In this document: piece after piece, positions 53,616 to 63,231 of the stretch
Layout: the number at the start of each line of letters is the position of its first letter
How positions within the stretch are numbered: the stretch's first letter is position 1
Assembly: GCF_947495925.1 (NCBI RefSeq)
Contig: NZ_CANMAU010000002.1
Location: 558,001 to 622,000, forward strand
DNA: 64,000 nt
DNA from: an uncultured Algibacter sp.
GTDB taxonomy: Bacteria > Bacteroidota > Bacteroidia > Flavobacteriales > Flavobacteriaceae
Reading direction: 5' to 3'
Made by a program: the position numbers and the translations under genes
The notes under the pieces: model-generated
Told to the model about the DNA's origin: nothing
Databases searched by the model: none
What the model saw: the letters and a program-made list of their open reading frames with translations, nothing else

Positions 53616-56110
53616 AACATACATATCACATACACGGAATGACTTGCAACGGTTGTCGAAGTCACGTAGAAGAAACACTTTCAAAAGTGAAAGGTGTTTC
53701 AAAGGCTTCTGTTGATTTAGAAAAAGCAGAAGCAACTATCGAAATGGAATCTCATATTCCAATAGAAAGGTTTCAAGAAGCTTTAAAGAATGATGGCGGA
53801 AACTATAGTATTCATAAATTAGGAGAGCACCATCATACAAAAGTAGAAAAGGAAAAACAGCCAAAAGGAAAAGGCACAGGTACGTTTTATTGTCCTATGC
53901 ATTGCGAAGGCGAAAAAACTTATGACAAATCAGGCGATTGTCCTGTATGCGGAATGGATTTGGTCGAAGAACAAAATCTATCCACAACTTCATCAGAGCA
54001 ATGGACGTGTCCTATGCATCCAGAAATAATAAAAGATGAAGCAGGTGCTTGTCCTAAATGCGGAATGGATTTAGTATCAATGGAAGCAGATAGTTCAGCA
54101 GAAGAGAAAACCTATAAAAAGTTATTAAAGAAGTTTAAGATTGCAGTAATATTCACATTGCCAATTTTCTTAATGGCAATGAGCGAAATGCTAACCAATA
54201 ATCCATTGTATGACATCATGGAACAAAAATATTGGAATTGGATTCAGTTCGTATTATCCATTCCAGTTGTATTTTATGCCACTTGGATGTTCTTTGAACG
54301 TGCCTATAAAAGTATAAAAACGTGGAATCTTAATATGTTTACACTTATTGGAATAGGTGCTGGTGTTGCTTGGTTATTTAGTGTTTTTGGTATGTTTTTT
54401 CCAGACATTTTTCCAAGTCAGTTCAAAACGGAATCTGGAGCAGTACACGTTTATTTTGAAGCAGCAACCGTTATCCTAACATTAGTGCTTTTAGGTCAAC
54501 TTTTAGAAGCTCGTGCGCATAGTAAAACCAATTCAGCAGTAAAAGAATTGTTAAAGCTAGCACCCAATAAAGCTATAAAAGTAGTAGATGGCGAAGATGT
54601 TGAAGTTACCATCGATGCTATTGAATTAAATGATATTCTAAAAGTAAAACCAGGCGATAAAATTCCTGTGGATGGCTCGATAACAGAAGGAGATACAACT
54701 ATTGATGAGTCAATGATTACTGGAGAGCCAATTCCTGTTAATAAAACAGTAAATGATAAAGTAAGTAGCGGAACAATAAACGGCAACCAATCTTTTTTAA
54801 TGAAAGCTGAAAAAGTGGGGAGTGATACGTTACTCTCTCAAATCATCCACATGGTTAACAATGCCAGTAGAAGTCGTGCACCAATTCAAAATTTAGCCGA
54901 TAAAGTATCAGGTTATTTCGTGCCTGTCGTGGTCATTATCTCTTTACTAACCTTTGCGGTTTGGGCAATTTGGGGACCAGAACCAGTTTACGTTTATGCC
55001 TTTGTGAATGCTATTGCGGTATTAATAATTGCTTGCCCTTGCGCGTTAGGATTGGCAACACCTATGTCTGTAATGGTTGGTGTTGGTAAAGGTGCTCAAA
55101 ATGGTGTATTAATTAAAAATGCTGAAGCACTTGAAAAAATGGATAAGGTTACTACGCTAATTGTAGATAAGACAGGAACAATTACCGAAGGAAAACCAAC
55201 CGTTGAAACAGTAGGTTCTTTTGATGCTGATTTTAGCGAAAGTGACATTCTGGAATATATTGTTTCATTGAACAAAAACAGCGAACATCCATTGGCAGAA
55301 GCAACCGTTAAATATGGAAAAGAACAAAAAGCAGAAATTTTAAAATCAGAAGCATTTAGTGCAGTTACAGGTAAAGGAGTAGAAGCTACTATTAAAAATA
55401 AAAAGGTGGTATTAGGAAATCCTAAGATGATGGGTTATGCCAATGCAGAGATAACCTTGCAGATGGAAGAAGAAGCTAAAGTATATCAGAAACAAGGGAA
55501 AACAGTTTCTTATTTATCGATAGATAAAAAGGTTACTGGTTATGTAGTAATAGGCGATAAAATTAAGGAAACTAGCGCTAAAGCCATTAAGGAACTTCAA
55601 GACAAAGGTATTGAAGTCATCATGTTAACAGGCGATAATCACGACACAGCACAAGCAGTAGCAACAGAATTAAATCTTACAGATTTTAAAGCAAGTATGT
55701 TGCCTGAGGATAAACTCAAGGAAGTAGAGAAACTACAAGAAAAAGGAAAAGTTGTTGCTATGGCAGGCGATGGTATTAATGACGCACCAGCACTTGCTAA
55801 AAGTGATGTAGGTGTCGCAATGGGTACAGGAACAGATGTAGCTATAGAAAGTGCTATGATAACCTTGGTAAAAGGCGATTTGCACGGTATTGTAAAAGCC
55901 AGAAATTTAAGCGATGCTGTAATGAAAAACATTAAACAGAATCTATTTTTTGCACTTATCTATAACACATTAGGTGTGCCGATTGCAGCAGGTGTTTTGT
56001 TCCCATTTTTCGGAATTTTACTCTCGCCAATGATTGCTGCATTAGCCATGAGTTTTAGTTCGGTGTCAGTAATAGTGAATGCATTAAGATTAAGAAATAT
56101 TAAAATATAG
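53612..56110 (+). CDS. Copper-type P1B ATPase with HMA and two metal-binding modules
   Basis: An 832-residue CPx ATPase that exports copper or silver from the cytoplasm. In order: HMA domain (1-65, GMTCNGCRSHVEETL); two heavy-metal-binding modules, YCPMHCEGEKTYDKSGDCPV (~92-120) and TCPMHPEIIKDEAGACPKCG (~131-157); then the pump core with CPCAL near 475, DKTGTITEG near 518, the HP motif SEHPLAEA and GDGINDAPAL. The repeated CPMH...CPxCGM modules recur in the adaptor protein encoded next. Start overlaps the hydrolase gene; four bases precede the adaptor. Confidence 0.95.
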   Translation: MKHTYHIHGMTCNGCRSHVEETLSKVKGVSKASVDLEKAEATIEMESHIPIERFQEALKNDGGNYSIHKLGEHHHTKVEKEKQPKGKGTGTFYCPMHCEGEKTYDKSGDCPVCGMDLVEEQNLSTTSSEQWTCPMHPEIIKDEAGACPKCGMDLVSMEADSSAEEKTYKKLLKKFKIAVIFTLPIFLMAMSEMLTNNPLYDIMEQKYWNWIQFVLSIPVVFYATWMFFERAYKSIKTWNLNMFTLIGIGAGVAWLFSVFGMFFPDIFPSQFKTESGAVHVYFEAATVILTLVLLGQLLEARAHSKTNSAVKELLKLAPNKAIKVVDGEDVEVTIDAIELNDILKVKPGDKIPVDGSITEGDTTIDESMITGEPIPVNKTVNDKVSSGTINGNQSFLMKAEKVGSDTLLSQIIHMVNNASRSRAPIQNLADKVSGYFVPVVVIISLLTFAVWAIWGPEPVYVYAFVNAIAVLIIACPCALGLATPMSVMVGVGKGAQNGVLIKNAEALEKMDKVTTLIVDKTGTITEGKPTVETVGSFDADFSESDILEYIVSLNKNSEHPLAEATVKYGKEQKAEILKSEAFSAVTGKGVEATIKNKKVVLGNPKMMGYANAEITLQMEEEAKVYQKQGKTVSYLSIDKKVTGYVVIGDKIKETSAKAIKELQDKGIEVIMLTGDNHDTAQAVATELNLTDFKASMLPEDKLKEVEKLQEKGKVVAMAGDGINDAPALAKSDVGVAMGTGTDVAIESAMITLVKGDLHGIVKARNLSDAVMKNIKQNLFFALIYNTLGVPIAAGVLFPFFGILLSPMIAALAMSFSSVSVIVNALRLRNIKI

Positions 56111-56113
56111 AAA

Positions 56114-57886
56114 ATGAAAAAATATATAATTTACTTCGGAATATTAGCAGTTGGACTTTTGTTAGGATGGCTTCTTTTTGGCAATTCATTGGCTAAAGAA
56201 ACAGAACACAATCATGACGCAGTAACAGAAAATAACCAGATGTGGACGTGCTCGATGCATCCACAAATTATGCAACCAGAGGCTGGCGATTGTCCAATTT
56301 GCGGTATGGATTTAATTCCTGCGGAAAGTAGTTCTGAAGGATTATTAGCAGACCAATTCAAGCTTTCAGAAAATGCTATGGCATTGGCAAATATTCAAAC
56401 GTCAATTGTTGGTAAAGGTAAAACAGAAGATAATACAGTTAAATTATCAGGGAAAATTGTAGAGAATGAAGAAGCTAATGCAGTTCAAGTCAGTTATTTT
56501 TCTGGAAGAATAGAGCGCCTAAATGTGAGTTTTACAGGCGAAGAAGTTAGAAAAGGACAGTTATTAGCAACTATTTATTCGCCAGAATTGTATGCAGCGC
56601 AACAAGAGCTCATTACAGCAGTTTCATTAAAAGAATCACAACCTGCATTATACAAAGCTGTGCGCAACAAATTAAAATTATGGAAGCTTTCTGAAAATCA
56701 AATAAATCAAATTGAAACTTCTGGTAAGGTCAAAGAAAACTTTCCTGTTTATGCAACGGTTTCAGGTACAGTTTCTGAAAAGTTAGTAGAACAAGGGGAT
56801 TATATCAAACAAGGTCAACCTTTACTCAAAATAGCTAATCTAAACACGGTTTGGGCAAATTTTGATGTGTATGAAAATCAAATCGATTTATTTAAAAAAG
56901 GACAAGAGATTTCAGTCACTACCAATACTTATTCTAATAAAGAATTTAAAGCTAAAGTAGATTTTATAGATCCTGTTTTAGATACAAAAACAAGAACTGT
57001 GAAATTAAGAGCTGTACTTAATAATAAACAGAACGTTTTTAAGCCAGGAATGTTTGTTGAAGGAAAAGTTAAAGGAATGACTTCAAGTAACGAACACGTA
57101 TTGACCATTCCATCTACAGCTGTTTTATGGACAGGAGAACGTTCAGTTGTCTATATAAAAACAGACCCTACTCAACCTGTTTTTGAAATGCGAATTATTA
57201 CATTAGGTAATCAAATTGGCGATAATTATGAGGTGTTAGAGGGTTTGAGTATTGACGATGAGATAGTAACAAATGGAACGTTTACTGTTGATGGAGCAGC
57301 GCAATTACAAGGTAAAAAATCAATGATGAATAAAAAAGGTGGTAAAGTTATGACTGGTCATGAAGGACATTTGGGAATGGAAAAAAATCCTTCAGCAAAT
57401 AACGAGAATCATTCTAATATGAATGAGAGGATAAAAGTTTCTAAGGACTTTCAGAATCAAATTAAAGTAGTTTTTAATGATTATATCAAATTAAAAGACG
57501 TTTTGGTTAAAGATGATACTAATAACGTAATGACAGAATCAAAAAGACTATTGGGCAATTTATCTAAGGTTGATATGAAGCTATTAAAAGATAAAGAGGC
57601 TCATGGTCATTGGATGTCATTAGAAAAAGAAATAAAAGCATCGGCAAGATCAATTTCAAATACATCAAATATTGAATCACAACGAAATCATTTTAAGCAC
57701 CTCTCATCACATTTAATTAGTACAATTCAAACTTTTGGTATCAATGAAAAAGTCTTTGTTGAGTTTTGTCCGATGGTAGACGATAACAATGGTGCATACT
57801 GGTTGAGCAGGGAAGAAAAAGTAATCAACCCATATTTTGGTGGTGCGATGCTAACCTGTGGAGAAGTAAAACAAGTAATAGAATAA
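56114..57886 (+). CDS. RND adaptor with metal-binding module and DUF3347 tail
   Basis: A 590-residue periplasmic adaptor of the CusB type. Membrane anchor ~5-22; metal-binding module TCSMHPQIMQPEAGDCPICG (~43-68); lipoyl, hairpin and barrel domains to ~410 (PVYATVSGTVSEKLVEQGDY; VLKP-like ends); then a C-terminal DUF3347 domain (~440-590) with WLSREEKVINPYFGGAML and a CPM motif (EFCPMVDD). Both ends therefore carry Cys/Met/His sites likely to bind copper. It would couple the ATPase output or periplasmic copper to the CusA-like pump. Confidence 0.9.
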   Translation: MKKYIIYFGILAVGLLLGWLLFGNSLAKETEHNHDAVTENNQMWTCSMHPQIMQPEAGDCPICGMDLIPAESSSEGLLADQFKLSENAMALANIQTSIVGKGKTEDNTVKLSGKIVENEEANAVQVSYFSGRIERLNVSFTGEEVRKGQLLATIYSPELYAAQQELITAVSLKESQPALYKAVRNKLKLWKLSENQINQIETSGKVKENFPVYATVSGTVSEKLVEQGDYIKQGQPLLKIANLNTVWANFDVYENQIDLFKKGQEISVTTNTYSNKEFKAKVDFIDPVLDTKTRTVKLRAVLNNKQNVFKPGMFVEGKVKGMTSSNEHVLTIPSTAVLWTGERSVVYIKTDPTQPVFEMRIITLGNQIGDNYEVLEGLSIDDEIVTNGTFTVDGAAQLQGKKSMMNKKGGKVMTGHEGHLGMEKNPSANNENHSNMNERIKVSKDFQNQIKVVFNDYIKLKDVLVKDDTNNVMTESKRLLGNLSKVDMKLLKDKEAHGHWMSLEKEIKASARSISNTSNIESQRNHFKHLSSHLISTIQTFGINEKVFVEFCPMVDDNNGAYWLSREEKVINPYFGGAMLTCGEVKQVIE

Positions 57887-57907
57887 TAACAATTAATTTT
57901 TAAAACA

Positions 57908-58348
57908 ATGAAAAAAGTAATTTTAAGTTTAGCTGTAGTAATGGCTATAGGTTTAACAAGTTGTAAAAACGAAACCAAGCAAGAAACAACAGAAACAAAA
58001 ACGGAAGTATCTAAAGACATGGCTATGGCAGACATATCTTTTGGTGTTAGAGGTAATTGCGGAATGTGTAAAAAAACCATAGAAAAAGCTGTAAACAAAG
58101 TTGAAGGTGTTGCTAGTGCAAATTGGGATGTCGATAAAAAGAAAATTGACGTGTCTTTTGACGATACTAAAACAGATGCAATGGCAATCCATAACGCAAT
58201 TGCAGCATCAGGTTATGATACTGAAAAAGTAACAGGAAGCGAAGAAGCATATAGTAATCTGCCAGGATGTTGTAAATATGAACATGATATGGTAATGAAT
58301 CAATCAGGAGATAAAAATGAAGAGGATCATTCAGACCATGACCATTAA
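57908..58348 (+). CDS. Heavy-metal-associated domain lipoprotein
   Basis: A 146-residue lipoprotein with lipobox GLTSC (Cys ~19), a Thr/Lys/Glu-rich linker, and an HMA fold with GNCGMCKKTIEKAVNKV, then a CC (LPGCCKYEHD). The tail DHSDHDH is histidine-rich. It parallels the 117-residue HMA protein at 10064 (same CGMC motif and trailing CC) but is a lipoprotein here. Likely a periplasmic metal carrier that feeds the efflux pumps. It is followed by a hairpin ending this part of the cluster. Confidence 0.88.
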   Translation: MKKVILSLAVVMAIGLTSCKNETKQETTETKTEVSKDMAMADISFGVRGNCGMCKKTIEKAVNKVEGVASANWDVDKKKIDVSFDDTKTDAMAIHNAIAASGYDTEKVTGSEEAYSNLPGCCKYEHDMVMNQSGDKNEEDHSDHDH

Positions 58349-58356
58349 TAATAAAT

Positions 58357-58390
58357 ATAGAAGAGCCTTATTAATTAAAGGCTCTTCTAT
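58357..58390 (+). terminator. Long-stem hairpin after the HMA gene
   Basis: ATAGAAGAGCCTT pairs perfectly with AAGGCTCTTCTAT (13 bp, 8-base loop). The T tract is poor, so termination may be partial. Confidence 0.65.
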
Positions 58391-58443
58391 TATAAAAGTT
58401 ACATGTCTACGTTATTTGCAACATCATTGCATTAAATAATGTA

Positions 58444-58451
58444 TATCTTTG
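58444..58451 (+). promoter_or_regulatory. -7 promoter box (TATCTTTG)
   Basis: A perfect TAnnTTTG match six bases before the ATG at 58457. Transcription would start about at that codon, suggesting a leaderless or near-leaderless mRNA. It also lies inside the longer frame starting at 58439, which argues for the shorter start. Confidence 0.5.
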
Positions 58452-58456
58452 CTACG

Positions 58457-58768
58457 ATGAAATTTTTAGCCTTCATATTATCAATTTATATTTTCGCGCT
58501 TAATTTAGCACCTTGCGAAGATAATGCTACGCTTGATAATGAGGTGCAAACTGAGATTTCACAAGGTATGGACAATGACCATCAGCACCAAGATTCAGAT
58601 TTATGTTCGCCTTTTTGTATTTGCCAATGTTGCCATATAAATGCAACATATTTTCAATTTGCAGATTTAAAATTTAATTTTCCTTATATATCTACTCAAG
58701 ATTTTCTTTACTTAAACGGTACAGAAAAAGATTTTACTACTTCAATTTTACAGCCACCTAGGGCTTAA
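58457..58768 (+). CDS. DUF6660-type small secreted protein
   Basis: A 103-residue protein from the ATG at 58457. Signal-like N-terminus (FLAFILSIYIFALNLAPC), then a short His/Asp-rich stretch (DNDHQHQDSD), a dense cysteine motif CSPFCICQCCHINA, and an aromatic tail. This matches the DUF6660 family seen at the head of RND metal clusters in Bacteroidota. The Cys and His residues are likely metal ligands. Its own promoter box suggests it is the first gene of the transcript that includes the CzcA-TolC fusion. Confidence 0.75.
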   Translation: MKFLAFILSIYIFALNLAPCEDNATLDNEVQTEISQGMDNDHQHQDSDLCSPFCICQCCHINATYFQFADLKFNFPYISTQDFLYLNGTEKDFTTSILQPPRA

Positions 58769-58892
58769 TTCAGTTTTTTTTAAGGATAACTATATCCAAT
58801 TTCAAGCCTATTATGGCTCTTTTCATTTCAAGTAATTCTAATTTTTATTTTAGAATTATATCGAGAAGTTCAACTGAATTAATACATTTTCT

Positions 58893-61800
58893 ATGATTAA
58901 TAAAATCATTGATTTTTCAATCAATAACAAATTCATTATTGGTTTGCTTACGCTTACCATTGTTGGAGCAGGTATTTGGAGCATGACCCAAGTACCAATC
59001 GATGCTGTTCCAGATATTACCAACAACCAAGTACAAGTCATTACACAAGCACCAAATTTAGGAACAGAAGATATCGAGCAAATCATAACCTATCCAGTAG
59101 AGGTAGCAATGAGCAATCTACCTAATGTCGAAGAAATTCGTTCCATTTCTCGTTTTGGCTTATCAGTTGTTACCATAGTTTTTGACGATGATATGGGAAC
59201 TTATCTGCCGCGTCAATTAGTCGCTGAAAAACTCAACGACATTAAAGGACAAATTCCCGAGGGATTCGGAGAACCTTCAATGGGGCCTATTTCATCTGGT
59301 CTTGGAGAAATATATCAATACACACTTAAAGTCAAAGCAGAATATAAGGACAAATATTCGGTTACTGATTTGCGCACCATGCAAGATTGGATAGTACAGC
59401 GTCAAATGGCAATGGTTGAGGGTGTTGTTGAAGTTAATGCTATTGGCGGAAAAATTAAGCAATATGAAGTCGCTGTCGATCCAAATGAGTTGCGAGCAAT
59501 CGGATTAACAATTACCGATGTCTTTGAAGCATTGGAAAACAACAATCAAAATACAGGTGGTGCATATATCGAAAAGAACCATCAAGCCAATTTTATTCGT
59601 GGCGAAGGCTTAGTGCGTAGTTTGGATGATATTAAAAAAATTACAGTAAAAAATATAAATAATATTCCTATAACTATTGGAGACATTGCCAAAGTGCAAT
59701 TTGGCTCTGCTATACGTTACGGCGCATTAACACAAGATGGCGAAGGCGAAGTTGTAGGTGGTTTGGTAATGATGCTTAAAGGGGCTAATTCAAACGATGT
59801 TATCGAGAATGTAAAAGAGCGCATGGCTCAAATAGAAAAGTCTTTACCAGAAGGTGTAATTATTGAACCTTTATTAGACCGAAGTAAATTAATAGCAGAA
59901 ACTACATTAACTGTAGCAACAAACCTTATTGAAGGCGCCTTAATTGTAATATTTGTACTCATTTTTTTATTAGGAAACTGGCGAGGTGGTTTAATAGTAG
60001 CATCCACTATCCCATTATCGTTGTTGTTTGCTTTTATATTGATGAATGTATTTGATGTGTGGGCAAACCTAATGAGCTTGGGTGCGATTGATTTTGGAAT
60101 CATTGTAGATGGAGCAGTAATAATAGTTGAAAGTACTGTATTTCTCATTACATCCCGAGTACTTAAAAAGAAGAGCCTTACAGCAAAAGAAAGAGATAAG
60201 GTGGCTTCAAATGCTTCAAAAAAAATGATGAATGCTGCGTTTTTCGGTCAGCTTATTATCCTTATTGTTTTTCTTCCAATTCTGGCTTTACAAGGTATTG
60301 AAGGGAAAATGTTTAAACCAATGGCATTGACATTCATTTTCGCAATGATTGGCGCCATGGTGCTTTGTTTGACCTATGTGCCAATGATGTCTGCCTTGAT
60401 TTTAAGAGCACCAAAAAACGACAAAAAATCATATGGCGATAAATTTGTGCATTGGGTAGAACGTAAATATCAACCGTTGTTAGAAAAAGCCTTAAAGAAA
60501 GGTAAACTAATAATTGGTGTTTCTGTTGTTTTATTTGGTATTGCAGTCTTTATGTTTACGAGAATGGGAGGCGAATTTATACCACAACTTGATGAAGGAG
60601 ATATTGCGTTTCACGCCATTTTAAAACCAGGTAGTTCCCTTAAAGAAACTATTGAAACGACTACAAAAATTGAACAAATTGTAAAGGCAAAGTTTCCAGA
60701 AGTTGAAAAAATTGTAAGTCGAATTGGTGTTGCTGAAATTCCAACAGACCCAATGCCAATGGATTTGGCTGATGTTTTTGTAATTCTGAAGCCAAAAAGC
60801 GAATGGACAACACCCATTACAAAAGATGAATTGATAGAGAAGATGAAAGAAGCGGTTGAAATCGTTCCAGGTGTTAACTATGAATTTACACAACCTATCG
60901 AAATGCGCTTCAACGAATTACTAGAAGGTGTTAGAGAGGACATTGCTATAAAACTTTATGGAGAAGATATAAATGTACTGTCTCAAAAAGCAGAAGAAAT
61001 ATCTCAAATTATTGCAGGGACAGAAGGTATTGGAGATATGAAAGCCGAAGCCACAACAGGCTTACCACAAATGACCATTACCTACAATAGAAATAAATTA
61101 GCACAATACGGACTGCAAATAAATACTTTAAATCAAATCGTTCAATCGGCTTTTGCAGGTGGTACAGCAGGAATTATTTTTGAAGGCGAAAAGCGATTCG
61201 ATTTAGTGGTAAGATTAAATTCTCAAAACCGAAAGGATATTTCAGATGTTCAAAATTTATATATCAATTTACCGTCTGGTACTCAAATTCCACTTCGTGA
61301 AGTTGCAGATATAAGTTACAAAGCAGGCCCAATGCAAATAAGCAGGGATAATACAAACAGAAGGACCTATGTTGGTATTAATGTAAGAGGACGTGATGTA
61401 AAATCTTTAGTAACCGAGATTAAATCAAAGTTAGATGCTAAACTTGAATTACCAACTGGCTATTTTATTAGGTATGGTGGTGCATTTGAAAACTTAGAAC
61501 GTGCAAGTAACAGATTGCAAACTGTAGTTCCAATTGCGTTATTACTCATTTTTGTACTTATTTATTTTGCTTTAAAATCGTTGCCACAAACCTTAATGAT
61601 TTACATCGCGATTCCTATGGCAACCATTGGTGGTGTAGTAGCATTGTGGTTAAGGGATATGCCATTTAGTATTTCAGCAGGTGTAGGTTTTATTGTTTTG
61701 TTTGGCGTCGCTGTTCTTAACGGTCTGGTAATGATAAGCGGGCTGAATGAGTTGAAAGAAGAAGGCGTTACCAATCTTAAAGATAGAATCATAGAAGGAA

Positions 61801-63227
61801 CAAAACGAAGAATTAGACCTATAATGTTAACTGCTTTTACAGATGTTTTAGGCTTCTTACCTATGGCAATTTCAGCATCAGCTGGTGCAGAAGTACAAAG
61901 ACCTTTAGCGACGGTTGTAATTGGTGGTTTACTAACCTCTACATTATTAACATTGTTCGTGTTGCCGATATTATATCATTGGGTAGAAAGCAAATCATTC
62001 AAGTTTAGAGCAAATAAAAAAGTAATTACAGTTACTGTAATGGTAGCTTTTATGTTTTTGTTGCCAATAACAGGAAACGCCCAAGAAGTTAATGATACGT
62101 TACCAATTATTTCAATGAATGAAGCGGTTAAATTATCAAAAGAAAATTTTCCGCTTTTAAAACAAAAGCAATTAGAAATTAGCAAACAAGAACAGTTAAA
62201 AAGTACAGCTTACGATTTTGGTACATCTCAAATTTTTACTGGAGGCGAGGAAATTAATAACGGAAATGGTATTTATACGACTATTGGAATTGGTCAAAGT
62301 AACATTGATGTGTTCGGTATTTCTGCAAAAAAGCGATTGCAAGAACAACGCATTCAATTAGCTCAAAAGGCGTTTCAGCTTTCAGAATTAGATTTAGAAT
62401 TGGAAGTGAAAAAGGCGTGGGCAAATGCCTTGCAGAGTAAAAGGAATTATAAATTATACAAAGAATTAGATTCTATATATACCAATTTTGAAAAAGCAGT
62501 AGCATTAAATTATGAAGTTGAAGCTATTTCTATGTTAGAATATTCAGCAGCTAAAAATCAAGCCTTACAGATTCAAAATAAATTTATGCAATCAAAAAGT
62601 GAATACAATATTGCATTACAACAGTTAAACCTATGGCTGGTTTCTGATACGTTCTATACGGTTCCAAATGATTTTGAAATAACCAATGAAATTGATGTTG
62701 ATACTTTTAGCATAGAAGAACATCCCTTATATGGTCTAGCACAATTACAAGTGTCAGAAGCAGAAGCAACATATAAAGCTGCCAAAGCAGATAACTTACC
62801 CAAGTTAAATCTTCAAGGTGGTTTACAAAATGTAAATGGAAATTCAGGTTTTTATACGTATCAAGCAGGTGTTTCTATTCCTTTTTTGTCTGGTACAAAT
62901 AAAGCAAAAGTTAAAACTGCAAAAATAGATAAGGAAATTGCCGAAACGAACATTCAGTTTAAAAAACAAGAAGTACAATCCAAGTTTCTACAATCAAAAG
63001 AGAATTATCAAAAATGGAAGACCTCTTGGCTTTTCTATAAAAATGAGGTTTTACCACTTGTAAAAGAACAAAAAGTGGGTGCTTTATTTGCCTATAGAGA
63101 AGGCGAGGTAGATTATACAGGATTTACACAACTCATAAAAGAAGCTATCCAATCTGAATTACAAGCTCAAGAAGCATTAATAAATTATTTAGAAAGTACA
63201 TTTCAACTACAATATTTTAATAAATAA
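58893..63227 (+). CDS. CzcA-family RND pump fused to a TolC-like channel
   Basis: A 1444-residue fusion. Residues 1-~1040 are a complete heavy-metal RND pump (AVPDITNNQVQVITQAPN, DIEQIITYPVEVAM, the relay LGAIDFGIIVDGAVIIVEST). Then a hydrophobic segment ending PITGNAQ (~1045-1063) resembles a signal peptide, and residues ~1070-1444 form a TolC-like OEP domain (MNEAVKLSKENFPLLKQKQL and the later helices ending LINYLESTFQL). No frameshift or stop separates them. Either the internal signal is cleaved to release the channel, or the protein spans the envelope. The CzcB adaptor follows five bases later. Confidence 0.93.
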   Translation: MINKIIDFSINNKFIIGLLTLTIVGAGIWSMTQVPIDAVPDITNNQVQVITQAPNLGTEDIEQIITYPVEVAMSNLPNVEEIRSISRFGLSVVTIVFDDDMGTYLPRQLVAEKLNDIKGQIPEGFGEPSMGPISSGLGEIYQYTLKVKAEYKDKYSVTDLRTMQDWIVQRQMAMVEGVVEVNAIGGKIKQYEVAVDPNELRAIGLTITDVFEALENNNQNTGGAYIEKNHQANFIRGEGLVRSLDDIKKITVKNINNIPITIGDIAKVQFGSAIRYGALTQDGEGEVVGGLVMMLKGANSNDVIENVKERMAQIEKSLPEGVIIEPLLDRSKLIAETTLTVATNLIEGALIVIFVLIFLLGNWRGGLIVASTIPLSLLFAFILMNVFDVWANLMSLGAIDFGIIVDGAVIIVESTVFLITSRVLKKKSLTAKERDKVASNASKKMMNAAFFGQLIILIVFLPILALQGIEGKMFKPMALTFIFAMIGAMVLCLTYVPMMSALILRAPKNDKKSYGDKFVHWVERKYQPLLEKALKKGKLIIGVSVVLFGIAVFMFTRMGGEFIPQLDEGDIAFHAILKPGSSLKETIETTTKIEQIVKAKFPEVEKIVSRIGVAEIPTDPMPMDLADVFVILKPKSEWTTPITKDELIEKMKEAVEIVPGVNYEFTQPIEMRFNELLEGVREDIAIKLYGEDINVLSQKAEEISQIIAGTEGIGDMKAEATTGLPQMTITYNRNKLAQYGLQINTLNQIVQSAFAGGTAGIIFEGEKRFDLVVRLNSQNRKDISDVQNLYINLPSGTQIPLREVADISYKAGPMQISRDNTNRRTYVGINVRGRDVKSLVTEIKSKLDAKLELPTGYFIRYGGAFENLERASNRLQTVVPIALLLIFVLIYFALKSLPQTLMIYIAIPMATIGGVVALWLRDMPFSISAGVGFIVLFGVAVLNGLVMISGLNELKEEGVTNLKDRIIEGTKRRIRPIMLTAFTDVLGFLPMAISASAGAEVQRPLATVVIGGLLTSTLLTLFVLPILYHWVESKSFKFRANKKVITVTVMVAFMFLLPITGNAQEVNDTLPIISMNEAVKLSKENFPLLKQKQLEISKQEQLKSTAYDFGTSQIFTGGEEINNGNGIYTTIGIGQSNIDVFGISAKKRLQEQRIQLAQKAFQLSELDLELEVKKAWANALQSKRNYKLYKELDSIYTNFEKAVALNYEVEAISMLEYSAAKNQALQIQNKFMQSKSEYNIALQQLNLWLVSDTFYTVPNDFEITNEIDVDTFSIEEHPLYGLAQLQVSEAEATYKAAKADNLPKLNLQGGLQNVNGNSGFYTYQAGVSIPFLSGTNKAKVKTAKIDKEIAETNIQFKKQEVQSKFLQSKENYQKWKTSWLFYKNEVLPLVKEQKVGALFAYREGEVDYTGFTQLIKEAIQSELQAQEALINYLESTFQLQYFNK

Positions 63228-63231
63228 GAAA

